Origin: Cololabis saira
Lineage: Eukaryota > Chordata > Actinopteri > Beloniformes > Belonidae
NCBI RefSeq assembly: GCF_033807715.1
Contig: NC_084599.1
Coordinates: 32,960,160 to 33,024,159, forward strand
Length of the DNA stretch: 64,000 bases
Direction: 5' to 3'
Part shown: positions 10,725 through 23,885 of the stretch, one piece after another
Numbering within the stretch: the stretch's first letter is position 1
Layout: every line of letters starts with the position of its first letter
Notes under the pieces: generated by a model
What the model was told of the DNA's origin: nothing
Databases searched by the model: none
The model's input: only the letters and a program-made list of their open reading frames with translations
Position numbers and translations under genes: made by a program

Positions 10725-13700
10725 CCCCTGGGGAGCTGAACAGGTGAATGTGTGAACTTTTTAAAGGAAGGGTAAGTGATCCTCGGTCCTCACACACAAC
10801 CCTTTAATCTGTTTAGATATAAAGTGATGCAGTCTGCCCCCCCCATTAACTCTCAAAGCCAGCTACTTCTCTCCCTGTCCATCCTTTTGAACGCCCCCCT
10901 TTTCTACAACCTCTTATTAGTTTCCATGGAGCACTTGCCATTGGCGGTATTTTTTTTCTAATGCCCAATGTGTCGTCTACTAAACAACAATTTACAGAGC
11001 CCACTGGAAAAATAGAGGCAATTTCCTATGAGAGCACTGGAGTCGCGCTGTATTTCTTCCCACATGGCAGTATCTGACATCTCGTCTCGACTGTACTAAT
11101 GTTTCCACATTTAACGAGCCTGTTGTGTCTCCGGCGTGCAGCCCAAACAGTGAGGGGGGAAAACATGCAGGGAGAGGAACCCTATCATCTGAAAGACGCA
11201 TGAGGAATCTCTGAGCGCCAGCTGACTTGGCTCACAGTTTCATGTAACAACTGTGGAAAAGAAATAATTGAAAAGATGGATGCAAACAGTTTTATTTCTT
11301 AATAGGCTGATATTTTCTGGTAAACGCTTTCTTTCTATTAAACAAAGCTTCATTCTGCTACTCATTCCTGCATGCCTCTGTTGTTTTTATCTTAGCAGCT
11401 TTTTGGACTTTCGTCCCCTTTATCACCACAAGTTGTATTTTATTTTTCTTAAATGTTACATCCCTGACTTTTTCCTTGTTTTGTTGCATTGCCATAACCT
11501 TTATAAATTTAGGTTGTTTTCCCCCCTTTCCTTTTTCCCTGTGACTTTGATCTTTCTCTCTCCAATACCATTCTCCCATCCCTCCTCCTCAGGGCTGCAA
11601 TAATTGGAGATCAACGTTCCAATGAAAGCCACTAATCAACACTAACCTTCATTTAAATTGTAATCTGATATTAACTGCGAACGCCCCCGTTGTAAATTGG
11701 ATTTCACATCTGAAGGACAGCATCGGCTGAAGTTGATGTACCATTCTGGTGCAGCGCCTTCTTTTATTTATTTTCTTAACTTACCAGCTCCCACAAGACA
11801 ATAATGGTTTTGTTTTTGAAGCCGGTCCATGAGTAAATACATTTTCTTGCTATTCAATCACACTGTGTCCCTTTACGATATTGCATAAGGGTGGCACACA
11901 AGTCAAACAGAAATACACTGTGTGTATTTAAACTGCATGATTATTTCTCAAGACTTTATTTTTCCCCATTTTTGACAGAGCTGCATTTTCCCCCCAAGAT
12001 TATTTACTCATTGAAATGCCAAACAAATAGTAAAATTGTGCCAATTGTACTTTTTCTAAAGCTTAACGTTGCATTTTTAAATGTCATGTCATGTGGGACC
12101 AAAAAATTTACTCAGTTAACGGTGAAAATAGATAAATACATGACAGAAATCCTTGAATCTAATATACTCCAGCTTGAAACTTGGTCTTTTTTCACCACTT
12201 TGGCATTTATATCTATAATATATGTATTTTCTTCTCAGTCATTGTCTTGTCGATCTTGTAATTTAGCGTCTGATTTTTTCTTTTTCTTTTTTTTTATTCC
12301 TTTCAGCTGTAATGTGTACATCTGCTTGGCAATTTTAAACGCAGATAGTTTTATTACTCCCGTACCCTTATCAGACACGAACTGAAAGCGCCATTTACCA
12401 GTCAGGAAATGTGAAGAGTGCAGCAGCAGATTATATCCGAGCCTTTAACCCTTAACCCCTGAGAAGCCATACCATGACATTTCTAATGGGCACACACACT
12501 TACGCAGAATAAATTATGGGACTAAAGTGAGTTAAACAAGCCTTTAGATGTATGAGTACTGCTTTGTGTGGGGTTCATGAACATCTCCACGATGAGTTCA
12601 CCTACTGATTAAACCTTCAACCATTAAAAACAAAACAAAAGAGAATTACACAAGCTGAATAACTGGCTGATGAAAACATCTCTGGCCTTGCATGAATCAG
12701 TCGTGTCAGTGAACACAAGGATCGGAAGCTTGTTTTATCCACTATTTCTCTTTACTTGTGCAAATGTTACAGCTCTAAAATAAAACGTAATTCCCTCTGC
12801 ATGCGGTGCAGTTGCTGAAACTAGTGAACGGTTCATCGGCTACAAAACTTCCACTTATTTGAATGAAAGTGCAGCACCCTAAAATGGGAATAGCAGAATA
12901 AAGTCTTTGGTACATTAAAATGTAACCCGGGCTGCGATGTAAACGGATCATTCAGCTAGGAGAGGTTGATGAGATTATACTGATACCATTGCCATTATCT
13001 ATTTTTATTGATCCTGTTCTTTATTGATTCCTGTAAAAGTTCCAGATCAAGTTTTAGTGTTCATACAGGACTTTTTAGCCTCAACAAAACTTCATTACTG
13101 CCTCGAATTCCAAAAGGAAAACTGTCCCCAGGTTTGTAATGTAAAGCAGGTGCACTACAACTACCACGCACAACAGCCTGTCACTGGGTCACTGTAGGTC
13201 GGAATAAATGTCTTATCTTATGGTTTTAACACTTTGGATCAAGAAGTTTTCACGGCAAACCCAATCCATGTGGTTCATGTCATTTTGTTTGTCTTTGGTT
13301 GATGCTTTTTTTTATTTGTTGGTACCGTTTCCTGGAAATCAAAGCCAAACCCAGAAGAACCAGAAAAATGTTTGTGTATATTAATATCTACATGTATTTG
13401 TGTGCATTTGGACCAATGTTCACTGAAATCTAAGCTAGTGCTTGTCTGTTTTCCAGTATATTCCTTACTGGTTTTCTCCCAGTTTGCTCAAATGATGGAT
13501 AATCCCCTTTCTCTGACGGACATCAGACTTCATCCTCCATCCAAACATCTAAGTCCCTGTGTTGTATTTCACCAGGCACATCCCTGTAGTTTTATTCATT
13601 GTCTGTGACTTTATATTAATTAACACAGGGATGGCTATCAACTGCTGAGAATGACTCATGTTACTGTTACTAATGTGGCATAAACGTAATTGTTTCAAAT

Positions 13701-14882
13701 TAAATTGAAGGGATTTTATATTCCCTTTGTATAAACGGACAGTACCACATGGAAGGCCAAGTACATGGTTGTGTATTGATTCAAAGGACGCCCTGGCCCT
13801 GTTTTTACTGCACAGACTAGCCCAACGATAAAAGTTTATTGTTCTGGAGTAGGCTCTCACCAGTTTATGTAGCAACCTCATGACTGAAATTTCAGTTATA
13901 TTACCCTATTTCACAGACAATCAGCTCTTATGGACCCCCTGTAAGTGTGGCTTAATTGATGATCTGCACAACTAGTGCAAGAAAAAAAAAACAACAGAAT
14001 TTGCTGTCACTTCATGGATCAATATCACTGACAGACTATCAGTCCATCACATGAAAACTGTTTTCATTCATTCCTACTTAAACTGTTATACGTAATTTGT
14101 TGCATTCATAATTTTCATGTTTTTTCTGTGCAAATTTCCACAAAATACAGAGATAAGTTCTTTAATGTCAAGATATATCTTCAACATGACGATGCAAAGC
14201 ACCATGGTACTACTTTTAGTATGCTGCTTGCAGCGTCCATTGATATTCACAGGATTGCTGAGTATTTGGGAATTCATAATGCACCACCAAAGTTTCGTAG
14301 GTGTTTGCATAAAAAGATGCTAAAGCAGGGAACGTCATCAATCAGCGTTGTGCTGCATGCAGCGCGGAGGAAATTCGTTGTGCCTTTTAAATACTCTAAA
14401 TTCATGCAACTGTAATCCCTGTTGCCGATGCAGCGTAAATCGTCTGTAAGCCTCCATTCATCCCCATTCATCATGCGCCGCATTATCACATATTCTCCCA
14501 CAAGTATTTGTTTTGATGCTGTTTGTCACCGTGACAGACAGTGACTTAATGTTGACTTATATCGCTTGGCCTCAGACACGCATCTCATAATAAATAAATT
14601 ATCTTAGCGTTAACTTCGCAGGCTTTGAGCCTTCTTAATCAATCACCTTTGGCGGCTATCTGCAATGCAAGGCAGGCACTTGAACAGCGGACGTGGTGCC
14701 GGTCCACAATGCTCCCTCCCTCCCTCCTTGTGAAGGGGAATTAAGAAAGTAGTTAATCAAAAGTTCATTAACATACAGCTCCTTGCTCAGTCCAACGCCC
14801 TGCTCATAATGCACCAGTCGTGAGGGGAAAAAACGGACCTGCAAGTCTGCGGTTGTGGACCAAAATAAACCCGCCTCATACC

Positions 14883-15591
14883 CAGAGGTGGATAGTAACG
14901 AGTTACATTTACTCCGTTACATTTACTTGAGTAAGTTTTGGGAAATGTTGTACTTTTAGGAGTAGTTTTGAATCACTATACTTTTTACTTTTACTTGAGT
15001 AGATTTGTGAAGAAGAAACTGTTACTCTTACTCCGCTACAGTAGGCTACGTTGAGCTGTTACTTTTCTTTTATCCCTTTTATCCGCGTACGCGTCAATCT
15101 CATGACATCACTGAGTGATTCTTTGGGAAAAATGTTTGTTTTTGCATGTTTTGTCACATTTACACAGACTCAAACACACACAGAGTTTCTATGAGTTCAT
15201 GGGCTTGTTCAAGTTCTCCCTGATTAAAAAAGAAAAGTACAAAGGCTTGACATTTTGTGCTACTTTTATTCTGTTATTTCATTATTTATTAAAGATAGAT
15301 TATTTTAATTTAAGCTATTTTTTATTTATTAATTTTATTATTTTATTGATTTAATTTGCCTGAAGATGATTATTTTGTACTTTTGTCTGTTTTGAATGGT
15401 TGTGTTAAAAAATAAATCAAACGTTACTCAACAGTTACTCAGTACTTGAGTAGTTTTTTCACCAAATACTTTTTTACTTTTACTCAAATAATTATTTGGA
15501 TGACTACTTTTTACTTCTACTTGAGTCATATTAGTCTGAAGTAACAGTACTTTTACTTGAGTACAATTATTGGCTACTCTACCCACCTCTG
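14883..15591 (+). mobile_element. hAT MITE, copy A of an inverted pair
   Basis: It starts CAGAGGTGGATAG and ends in CCACCTCTG, giving matched inverted termini. Flanking octamers CTCATACC (14875-14882) and CTCATATC (15592-15599) match at 7 of 8 positions. The ends carry repeated ACTTGAGTA / GTTACTC motifs. A closely similar copy lies in the opposite orientation at 62237-62947. No transposase remnant is recognisable. The termini resemble those of the BED-containing element at 9787, which suggests related families. Confidence 0.85.
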
Positions 15592-17984
15592 CTCATATCC
15601 CAACTCCCAATGAGTTTCTAATCAGCAAAACCTGTTGAAAAACCAAAATACTACAATCACAAATGTTTAAAGGTACTTTTTTGAGTGAGCTGTTTATATA
15701 GTTAGGGATGTCGTTTGTCTTGTTTACAGATATTTAACTTGACATGAAAGATTATTTACTCCCACAAAACGGGGATGCAAAATATAACTGACCCATTATC
15801 AAACTGAATGTAATCGTATCTTTGTACAGCAACAGGAGCTTTTATAATGTCATTTTCATGACACAATTTTCCAACACTGTTAAAAAAAACAGAATTTACC
15901 ACTTTTCAAGATTTACTTTCAGATGGTGAATCAAAAGAATCAGTTTGTGAGGTTTTTAATGTATTTAGTGCAAACTTGAAACTGTTGCTGCAACGATGGT
16001 TGTTTCTGTTACGATGATGGTTTTGATGGTTTCATGTTTAGCCTTGGGGTTTTAACGACAGTGTCACACGAAAATCCTGCTTTGCTTTCCAACAGGAGCA
16101 CAGAAAAGCCTGAGACTGGGGAATATAAATGCTAAAACGCTGCAGTATGGATCAAAACAGGGAAAAAAAAGGCACATTGCTAATTGTCAGTGCTTACTTT
16201 ATGTATATTATGATTGGCTTGGCGTTGATGCATCCTGGATTTATGCACACTGCTCGTTTTGACCCTGTTTCACACGTATTGGATAATGCATACGCCCACC
16301 TGGGTGCTGTTGTGTTCCGCCAGCACCGGTTTCCTGCTCGCCGCCGGCCCCTCCGTCGAATCAGGGCCGGCACCGGCTCCTCTACTCTTGTTTTATTCCA
16401 AGCCTCAACCCTACGCAACCTAGCTGGTATTTGTCTCTGTGCCCCAGGAGATTCATAGCTCTTGAAATATTCATTTGGTACAAAGTATTGAGAATTGTAA
16501 ATTCGGTTAAAGTGCCCACGAGCAACAGCTAATAGGAGGATTTAAAGCCTTTAGTCATTTAGTGTATTGTGGGGGCTTCCTCTAAACACTTGTTTGTTGG
16601 GTTGGTTGTGTTTACACTGGACTTCTGTGCTTGTGCTACTAAAGGACAAAAAAGGTGTATTTTAATTGTTCTGTGTTGCTTTTGTAAAGCCTTTCCAGAG
16701 TTGGATAATGGTGCAAATCGATGTCTTATTGTCACAAAGTCCATCAATGCTCTTCATTGCTTCTGCTGATGGAAACTCATTTCGCCTCTCACCCAGTTTT
16801 TTTTCCTCTTTTTCTACACATTTTCAACCTTTTAAATGTCTGGTAAACTGACTTTATTGAAATGTCCCTAACAACACTATATTATAGGCAAAATTCAAAT
16901 TACATGCCAGATCAAAATGAATTAAAGTTGCCTTGAACACACAATACTTTGCCAACAAAAACATATTTTATAGCGTGCGTTGGTATGTGTGGATCTATTG
17001 TTGTGTAAGTCACAGGTTCATGGAGAGTAGCTGAAAACAGAGGAAAATAGAACAGATAATTTCTTAAAAATACAATGGTCGACTATTTTAATCTTCCCAT
17101 TTAATTACAGTACATTACTACTGATCATTTCATTTATTTGGGTTTACTGTTCTCGCTCATTTGACAGGCAGCTCATCCATGACTCACGTGAATTAAATCG
17201 GCTGCCAGTCAGTCATTTATTGAACCCCGTTGGAGTTGATTCCTTCTGTGGGGGTTTGTGAAAGAACTCTAGCTGTTGTGAAAGACTATCTCAGATAAAC
17301 ACACAGAAGAAGTAGATTAGAGCATTGGCTTTCCTTGTTATATCCTTGAGCGATAGTTGACCAGCAAGTGGATGTGTTTTTGTGTGTTTTCTCTATAAAC
17401 AGATTTGTATCTTAGCATTAATAACATAATTTCTCATCTTTAATTTATTTGTATTTGTTTGATTTGAAATTAAAATACATTTGAGCACTATTTGAAGATT
17501 AAGGCCTGAATTGTCTCACAATTGGATGTCATTGACTCTTGAGTGTGTAAAGAATAGTACAAAATAATTCGTTTTTTTCCGTCTTTAACAGCTGCATTAT
17601 GATACATCTTAAACTTCAAAAATGTCCAAGAAGTATATTCAAACGTTGTCAACCCCTCTCATGAAATCCAACGCACACACACAACTCCCACTGTGCTATT
17701 ATCTAGAGTTCCCTCTTCATCTCAGCCAGCTTTTCTCTAGATTATTTTTTTTCAGGTGTCAATCTTTTAAGTAACCTTTCCTCTTGTAATCACTATGATA
17801 ACTGTTTCAAACAAGCCAAAGTTGCACTGGTCACATTTCAAACTCGAGATTACAAACAGCAGCATCCTATAAGGATATTAAAGTACCTACAACCATTTCA
17901 CATATGCTGTCTACGGCCTTCACACAGATCTGCTTCCTTTATAGTCATCTCATCACTTTGGGCAGAAGAGCTGCAAGTATATGG

Positions 17985-18019
17985 ACGCACGCACGCACGC
18001 ACGCACGCGCGCACACACA
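17985..18019. repeat. (ACGC)n / (AC)n microsatellite
   Basis: A run of ACGC tetramers passes into ACAC. A G homopolymer of about 12 nt lies nearby at about 18209-18220. Confidence 0.85.
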
Positions 18020-19608
18020 GTGATAATAAGCCCAGTTGGTTCAGTCCCATTGGCAATAATATCCACACTGTGCTGATAGGAAGCCTGCTGGTTTGCTCTC
18101 TGAGCTGGGATTTTCAGGGGGCTTTTATTCTTTAAAGAGAAACCACATTTAGGGGAGATGCTCTTAAATAAGAGAGTGAGGAAAAAGAAAAAACTCAAAG
18201 GAAGAAAGGGGGGGGGGGGGTTGGTCGTCCAAAAGATTTACGCCAAGAAAAAACAAGAGGAGATAAGGATCCTACTGAGAACCTGAGCACAGGTTTATCA
18301 AAAACTTAAGTGCAAGTAGCCGGTTTCTGAGCAGTGTAGAAAAGTCCTGGCAGCCACTGTTGGCAAAGGCTAAAACTCCCAGACTCCCCCCTTGAGGGGC
18401 AGCGTTTGATTGGCAGCAAATAAGTATTGTTAGAAATTAAATTGAGAGGAAAAAATATGAGATGAATAAAATAGAAGGGGGACTGGAAATGGGCAAATCC
18501 CAGATGTGCTATTGATCGGTGGCAGCAACACACACAAACACAAGCTTGTTGCCAAGAAACACGCTGGTGGTCAAATATGTATAATTGATGGAGTGGAGTG
18601 CGACACGGCGCTGTAATGTGATCTGGGGCTCCGGTCTCTGTGGACTGCTTGTGTGCGTGTGTTTGAGAAGGAGAGTGAAAGCAGGGCAGGGTGACCGTAT
18701 GTAGCGGCTTGCGAGAGGAAGGGAGTGGGGATTTGCTGTGGGGACTCGGTGTAAATTTGATGTATTAGAATGCTGTATTTTTCATCCCTGCACCAACCCC
18801 ATGGGCTGCACACGGTGGAACAAAGGCCTGGCCTTTAATGGCGTTTCATCCCTCAGGATGAGGTTTTCCACCCACACACACGCAACGCGTATGAGTGACA
18901 TCTTATTTGATGATCTCTTAGGTATACTTTTCCACTTCCTTCACTTTCAGTGCTTTTCAGTCAAAGAGTTAAAACATAATAAGGAGAATAAGGTACTGGT
19001 ACCTCAAAAATGACTTGTCATCTGCGTACACCTCCATTTTCGTATGGGGATCAGCCATAACCTAAAGCAATATGTGAAATAGTTAAATAAATATTGAATT
19101 TTTTAAGTATTTTGAAGATGTTTTAGGCAATCTGGACCTTTTTGTTGCATTATTATTTTTATTTGAGATGTTTTGGGATATTATTTGCCTTTTTATTAGT
19201 CTTTAATTGTGGGGGTTTCCTGTGTTTTTTGTTTGGTGGTTAAAAGAAGCTGCCCTACATTTAAACACACTAGTCGTTTTTCTGTATGCATCTTTTTTCT
19301 TCACCTGGTGCATGTGTGTATTTCTTTGCCTTCGTAAGGGCCTGACTGTGTGCTGCTTTTGTCGTTGTGTCTCTAGTTAAATTGGTGGCCTTTGAGAAGG
19401 AATCGATTGAAGCAACAAGATAACTAAGTTATCAAACACTTTCATTGACTGCCTGTCCCTTTCTTCTCTATCTCTGCCTGCTCCCAATTTCTTGTCCTAT
19501 TTTACTTTTCCCCCCATCTCTTTTCTCTTATTTGTTTCGCTTGCCTGTCATGCTCCGACTCTGAATTATTTTTCTCCTTTTCTCTTTTTTCTCCCTATCT
19601 TGCAACAG

Positions 19609-19737
19609 GCCGGCAGACTTGTCCACCGGAGAAGTTTGATTGTGGCGGGGCTGCCAGCAAATGCGTTTCCCTGTCATGGCGATGCGACGGGGAGAGGGAT
19701 TGTGAGAACGGGGCGGATGAGGAGCAGTGCGCTGCAG
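19609..19737 (+). CDS. lrp8: lrp8 exon: LDL-receptor class A repeat 3 (LA3)
   Basis: This is one internal exon of a type I membrane receptor for Reelin and apoE-containing lipoproteins. It is preceded by a pyrimidine-rich tract and AG at 19607-19608 and followed by the donor GTAAGT at 19738. Entry and exit are both phase 1 (129 nt). The frame gives one LA module with six cysteines, a WRCDGERDC core and an acidic calcium site ending GADEEQC. An alanine replaces the usual serine of SDE, and a GGAASKC spacing lies between the second and third cysteines. As I recall them, human LRP8 LA3 shares both features, while VLDLR has a different acidic segment. Its splice phase joins to the LA4-6 exon to make a GAT codon. 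Assignment to lrp8 over vldlr rests on all six exons together. Confidence 0.9.
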
Positions 19738-20167
19738 GTAAGTGGGCGCTGGGAGCATAGACTATACAAGAAGTCAGTGAGCTAGGTTACTCGGGCAGGT
19801 TGCAGGCGTAACCTTGCCTCTTCCAGGTTTGGCCTGGAAGGATCTGAGAGCAAAGGTGGCTCTTTCTGGGGCTGAAGGTTGCTCAAGCTGGCAGCTGAAG
19901 CAGCCTTTGCCCTCGGGGAAGGCCTCTTCGGCTGTTTGTTTTTGCTGTAAAGTGGGACATTCATCCCTTAGTGGTCAGTTGATGAACTGGACTCCTCCAC
20001 ACCTTCGCTATGGCTTCAGCTTTGAAAACGATAAGTCGAGTCTGGGTGGGAGGTGAACAATTTGAATCAACGGAGAACTAGAATTACCTACAACTGTCAA
20101 TAAAGCATTACTCATGCCCTCCGTAACCCTAGCAACCATTCATTAGTAACGATTATACTGCAATTAA

Positions 20168-21156
20168 TAGGGGTGTAACGATACACTAATCTCACGATAC
20201 GGTATGATACGATATTATAGCAGTTTTTTTTAACAACCTTGAATGAACATATGACTGGAAAAATCGTCTTTTATTTGAAAGACACAAAATACAAAACAAT
20301 ACTGTGCGTTTGCCCTATTGTTACAGTTTGTAATGCTTTATAACTGTTTAAGTTTTAAAGAGAAAGCCAGGCCAACTATTTTCCACAAACTGAACTAAAA
20401 GTAAATGTCAGGTTTGTATTATGCATCTTCAGTTTCATACAAGTAAAAATATTTTGCCACAAACTGAATAGTTTCTCTCATGTATGATTTGACTTTTTTC
20501 TTTTCCAGAAATTTTACAACTAAAATTAAATAAATAAATAAATAAAAGTAAATAAATACATACAATTTTACATCATAAAAAAGATTGATTAATGCTCACC
20601 TTATAAGTGTAAGAGGAGATTTATTTTTCTTAAGAATGTTATTTTGGTAATTCAGGGTTCATTATTTTATAAATCTATTCTTTATATTCTGATGTAAATC
20701 AGGGACTATAATGACACTAGTCAGTTTATCTGTAGTGATTAGTCTGTTTTAGATTGGGCGGAGTGATACGCCACAGTACGGCACTAGGTGCTGTGTTGAT
20801 GTTCTAAAATCCTACACTGTTGAGCAGACATTAAAGTACACTCGAACTCAGCAGAAGTTTCCCCGTGTTTATCCTACTCACGACCCGAAAAAGGTTTAAT
20901 TTAATAAGGTAAGGCTTAACTCTACACCAGACTTACATAAGTAAAAGTTCCGAGCTCAAAACCCTGCAAGAGTCCCGTGATCGGGACCGAAAAACGGTAC
21001 TAGTTTCTTCTGAGCGGAGTAAGATTTTTGTCCGCGGGTCGAGGCGCGGTCGGCACCAATACACACACTCGCGATACAGTTTGTCACCTCCACGACACGT
21101 ATCGTGACGTTTTTGTATCGCCAAATTTCGTGGCACGATATATTGTTACATCCCTA
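20168..21156. mobile_element. hAT-like non-autonomous element (TAGGGGTGTAACGATA termini)
   Basis: The left end reads TAGGGGTGTAACGATA. The right end, reverse-complemented, reads TAGGGATGTAACAATATATC. Flanking octamers GCAATTAA (20160-20167) and GCAGTTAA (21157-21164) match at 7 of 8 positions. No coding remnant is recognised; it contains an (AAAT)n run. Confidence 0.8.
20525..20557. repeat. (AAAT)n microsatellite
   Basis: AAAT tetramers with one interruption, inside the hAT-like element. Confidence 0.8.
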
Positions 21157-21984
21157 GCAGTTAATGAAACCTAAACGGCTCCAACGTGGACATTTTTAAA
21201 CGAGAAGCACAGCCGATCATTTACAACACAAAAATTTTGGCGCACTGAACACTTTAATTAGATATCACGTTAATCTAGTTATTGCATTGACGTTGCGGTC
21301 TGAGAGACAGGAACTTTCTTTCCACTTCAATTCTGTTCCCTTCCTGTAATTTGAACATTAAACTAATGTTGCCATAGGTGATCATCGTCACTGTGCTTCC
21401 CAGTGGCGTAACATCATGTTGTTAGGCCCCAGTGCAAATATTTATTTGTATGCCCCCACCCCTGCCCCTAAACAAAAGGCACACTACATGTACAGCCACT
21501 ATAGAAAACTGCTATTGTCCTATGTAGGCTAACGTGACTGGCCGCACCCACCCTGCAAAGCATGGAGGTAGCTTCCGGTGGGACGCTGGCTTTTTCCTTG
21601 ATTGCAGTAAAAAACCATATCTAATTTTATAATTTTTGCTTTAACATCATCCTGGCTCTTATTTTCTTTTCTCTTTTGTGCGCTGCTTTTTTGCTTGGGC
21701 TTGCTAAACATGACGTTACGCTATTTTTGTTGTCCATTTTCTTTTTTTCGTTTCAAATATTAATCAAATGTTTGAATACTACGTCGTTCACACTAACTTC
21801 AGGGGTCTGCTATTGATGAACCAATCAGAGAACAGGACGTAGTACGACGCTTACCTCCGCCACTTTTAATTGGTGGATTCATGGAAGACGAATGATATAG
21901 ATGTGAGTGTATAGTTCTGTATTAGTTACAACTGAATGATATTCTGAGGTATTGTGCATGAGTTGAATAAATTTCGACTTACCA

Positions 21985-22120
21985 GACTATTTTGTTTTGC
22001 TTTATATGTGTTTTATTATGCACCTTATAACCTGGTGCACCTTAGTTATGAAAATAGACCTGTTCATTGATATGGCGCCTTATAATGCGGTGAACCTATT
22101 GGCCCTGCAAAATACGGTAT
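21985..22120. repeat. fragment of a dispersed repeat (ACCTTATAA..GGTGCACCTTA..TACGGTA)
   Basis: It contains GCACCTTATAACCTGGTGCA, GCGCCTTATAATGCGGTG and AAATACGGTA. These are relics of a common fish repeat in which such motifs appear as inverted variants of each other. The ends are unclear. A second weaker fragment of similar type lies near 53540. Confidence 0.45.
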
Positions 22121-23639
22121 TCAACATCAACTTAAAGGGTAAAGATTTGAATATTTATAACATTTATATGAGGTGAGCAAACAGAGAAAACTGCATTGTC
22201 AGACTTATGCAAAGACAGAGGAGAAAATCGTGAAAGCTAAATGGGAAATGGGATGCTGTTTATTGATGAACAGGGAGATTCCAGGCTGGGAAACAGCAAA
22301 ATCAAGACACAACATACCAAAGACCAAGAAATATATTAAAAACCATCTGATACCATGTGACACATAAATGATAAACTATCAAATGTCCAGCATGTGTTGC
22401 ACATGAGTAATGCACCAAAAACAATCACTGTACTGGCTGTAAAATGCCAGCTAAACCAAAACAAATTGTATTTTTTTTTTTTTATTATCATTATTTTTTT
22501 CCCATCCTGAAAATTGCAGCATAAAAAAAAATTTTTTAAAAGCTAGGTTTTGTCCCTATAGCTGTAGCTAAAAAAGTATTTAGATTTGCTTCCATGAATG
22601 TCCAGTAGTTCAGTTAGGGAACTCCAAAGTGGACTACATTACCCACAGTCTGCAGAGGTTGAGATGGGGCCCTTGTCGTGCAGCAGGTGATGCATCCGCA
22701 GCACACAGACAGGTTCCATTTTACAATATTATTATCATAATTATCAGGCAAGGACCCCCACATCTGTGTCCCACCTTGATAATGCAGCAGCATGAAAAGA
22801 AAACCCATAGACTCCCTCTTACGAAGCTCCCGCACGTTTATCATTTTTTGTTTTGGTCATGATGCAGCAAGGAAGTATCAGTTTAAAAGCCTGTATTGCA
22901 CATAAACACGTTTTCTAGGATGCCCTTATAGTGGTTCCAGCATTCTGCAGACGTTCCCTGTCCTGCTGTGCCGTCTCGTACTTACAGCCGCGTTACATTT
23001 CCAAGCCCTCATTCTCACAGCTGGTAGCAAAGCTTTAGAAGTGGCATGGTTATTCATCAGGGTAAACATCTGGGATAAAGCTTTATTGATCTTAAGTCGG
23101 AAGCAAACACATGGATGCACAAACAGGGTTTTTTTTTTGTCTTCCCAAACAATACAGTTTTGATTCAGGATTTGCAGCTTGTTTTCCGTCTTCTAGACGT
23201 CTAGATAAACATCTGTTGATAGTGACGCTATCCCTTAAGTAATGAGACAGTGAGAGAAGAGGACCAAGCAGAAGCAATCCTGGACACCGTTGTAAAAGCA
23301 ATTTCACTTCCATCCCTGTACAGCGGCCAATCAAGCTAAAAATGACAAATGTTCCTTTCTGTTACTTTAATTTAATTATGCAGCTTCTTAGCAAACCCTG
23401 TGGTTGTTGATTGTTTGGATCAGGTTTGAGAGTATTTATAAAGCTTTGGAATTTGCATCACTTAATCGCTCCTAATGACTGAACAGCATACAGCCCTAAA
23501 TAAGCTAAGTGAGGTCAATGACCATGTTACAAAATCATATTGGAGCTCTTGGTAGACCCAAACATTAGCAGAATGTTATTTTTTTCCTTTTTACTTCAAG
23601 CCTTTTAGGTTTAAATCTTCTTCTACTCGTCTCTGTGGA

Positions 23640-23885
23640 GAATATCCTGTACCCAGCTGGCCTTTGCCAGGAGCGTCCCCACTGATCCAGGTCCTGATCG
23701 AGGTTTCTTCCCTCTTTTGGGGGGAGTTTTTCCTTAACACTCTTTGGCTTAAAGGTTTTTCTCCTGCAAAGGGAGTTTTTTATACTTTAGTTTTGATAAT
23801 TGCTCGGGGGTCACAGTCTGGGTTTCTGAAAAGCGCCTGGAGACAATTTGTATTGTAATAGACACTATTTAATAATCACATTGAA
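23640..23885 (+). mobile_element. probable non-LTR retrotransposon 3' tail
   Basis: The segment contains GATCCAGGTCCTGATCGAGG, TTTTTCCTTAACACT, and then GAAAAGCGCCTGGAGACAAT, TTGTAATAGACACTATTTA and a TTGAATGG-like end. I recognise this as a degenerate copy of a 3' region widespread in teleost genomes (GAAAAGCGCCTAGAGACAA... followed by an ATTGA-rich tail). There is no coding part. The exact clade cannot be named from this piece. Confidence 0.55.

Larger units (their letters stand above)
1..19608 (+). other. lrp8: lrp8 intron upstream of LA3 (partial)
   Basis: This is the intron preceding the LA3 exon; its 5' end lies outside the window. I looked on the plus strand for the missing LA1 and LA2 exons (six-cysteine pattern, CDG..DC, SDE) and for a signal-peptide exon and found none, so those exons should lie upstream. 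It ends in a pyrimidine-rich tract and the acceptor AG at 19607-19608. Mobile elements within it are listed separately. Outside them (1-2344, 3120-5461, 6271-9778, 10733-14874 and 15600-19608) I see only AT-rich unique-looking sequence, short simple repeats and chance open frames. Confidence 0.8.

Noticed and set aside
11891..12385. 164-residue open frame
   Set aside because: It has AT-rich composition, a poly-Phe run from a T tract, no recognisable motif and no splice or promoter context.
16129..16458. 109-residue open frame with GC-rich Arg-rich end
   Set aside because: No domain, no splice context; a GC-rich patch at 16310-16390 produces Arg/Pro-rich frames on both strands.
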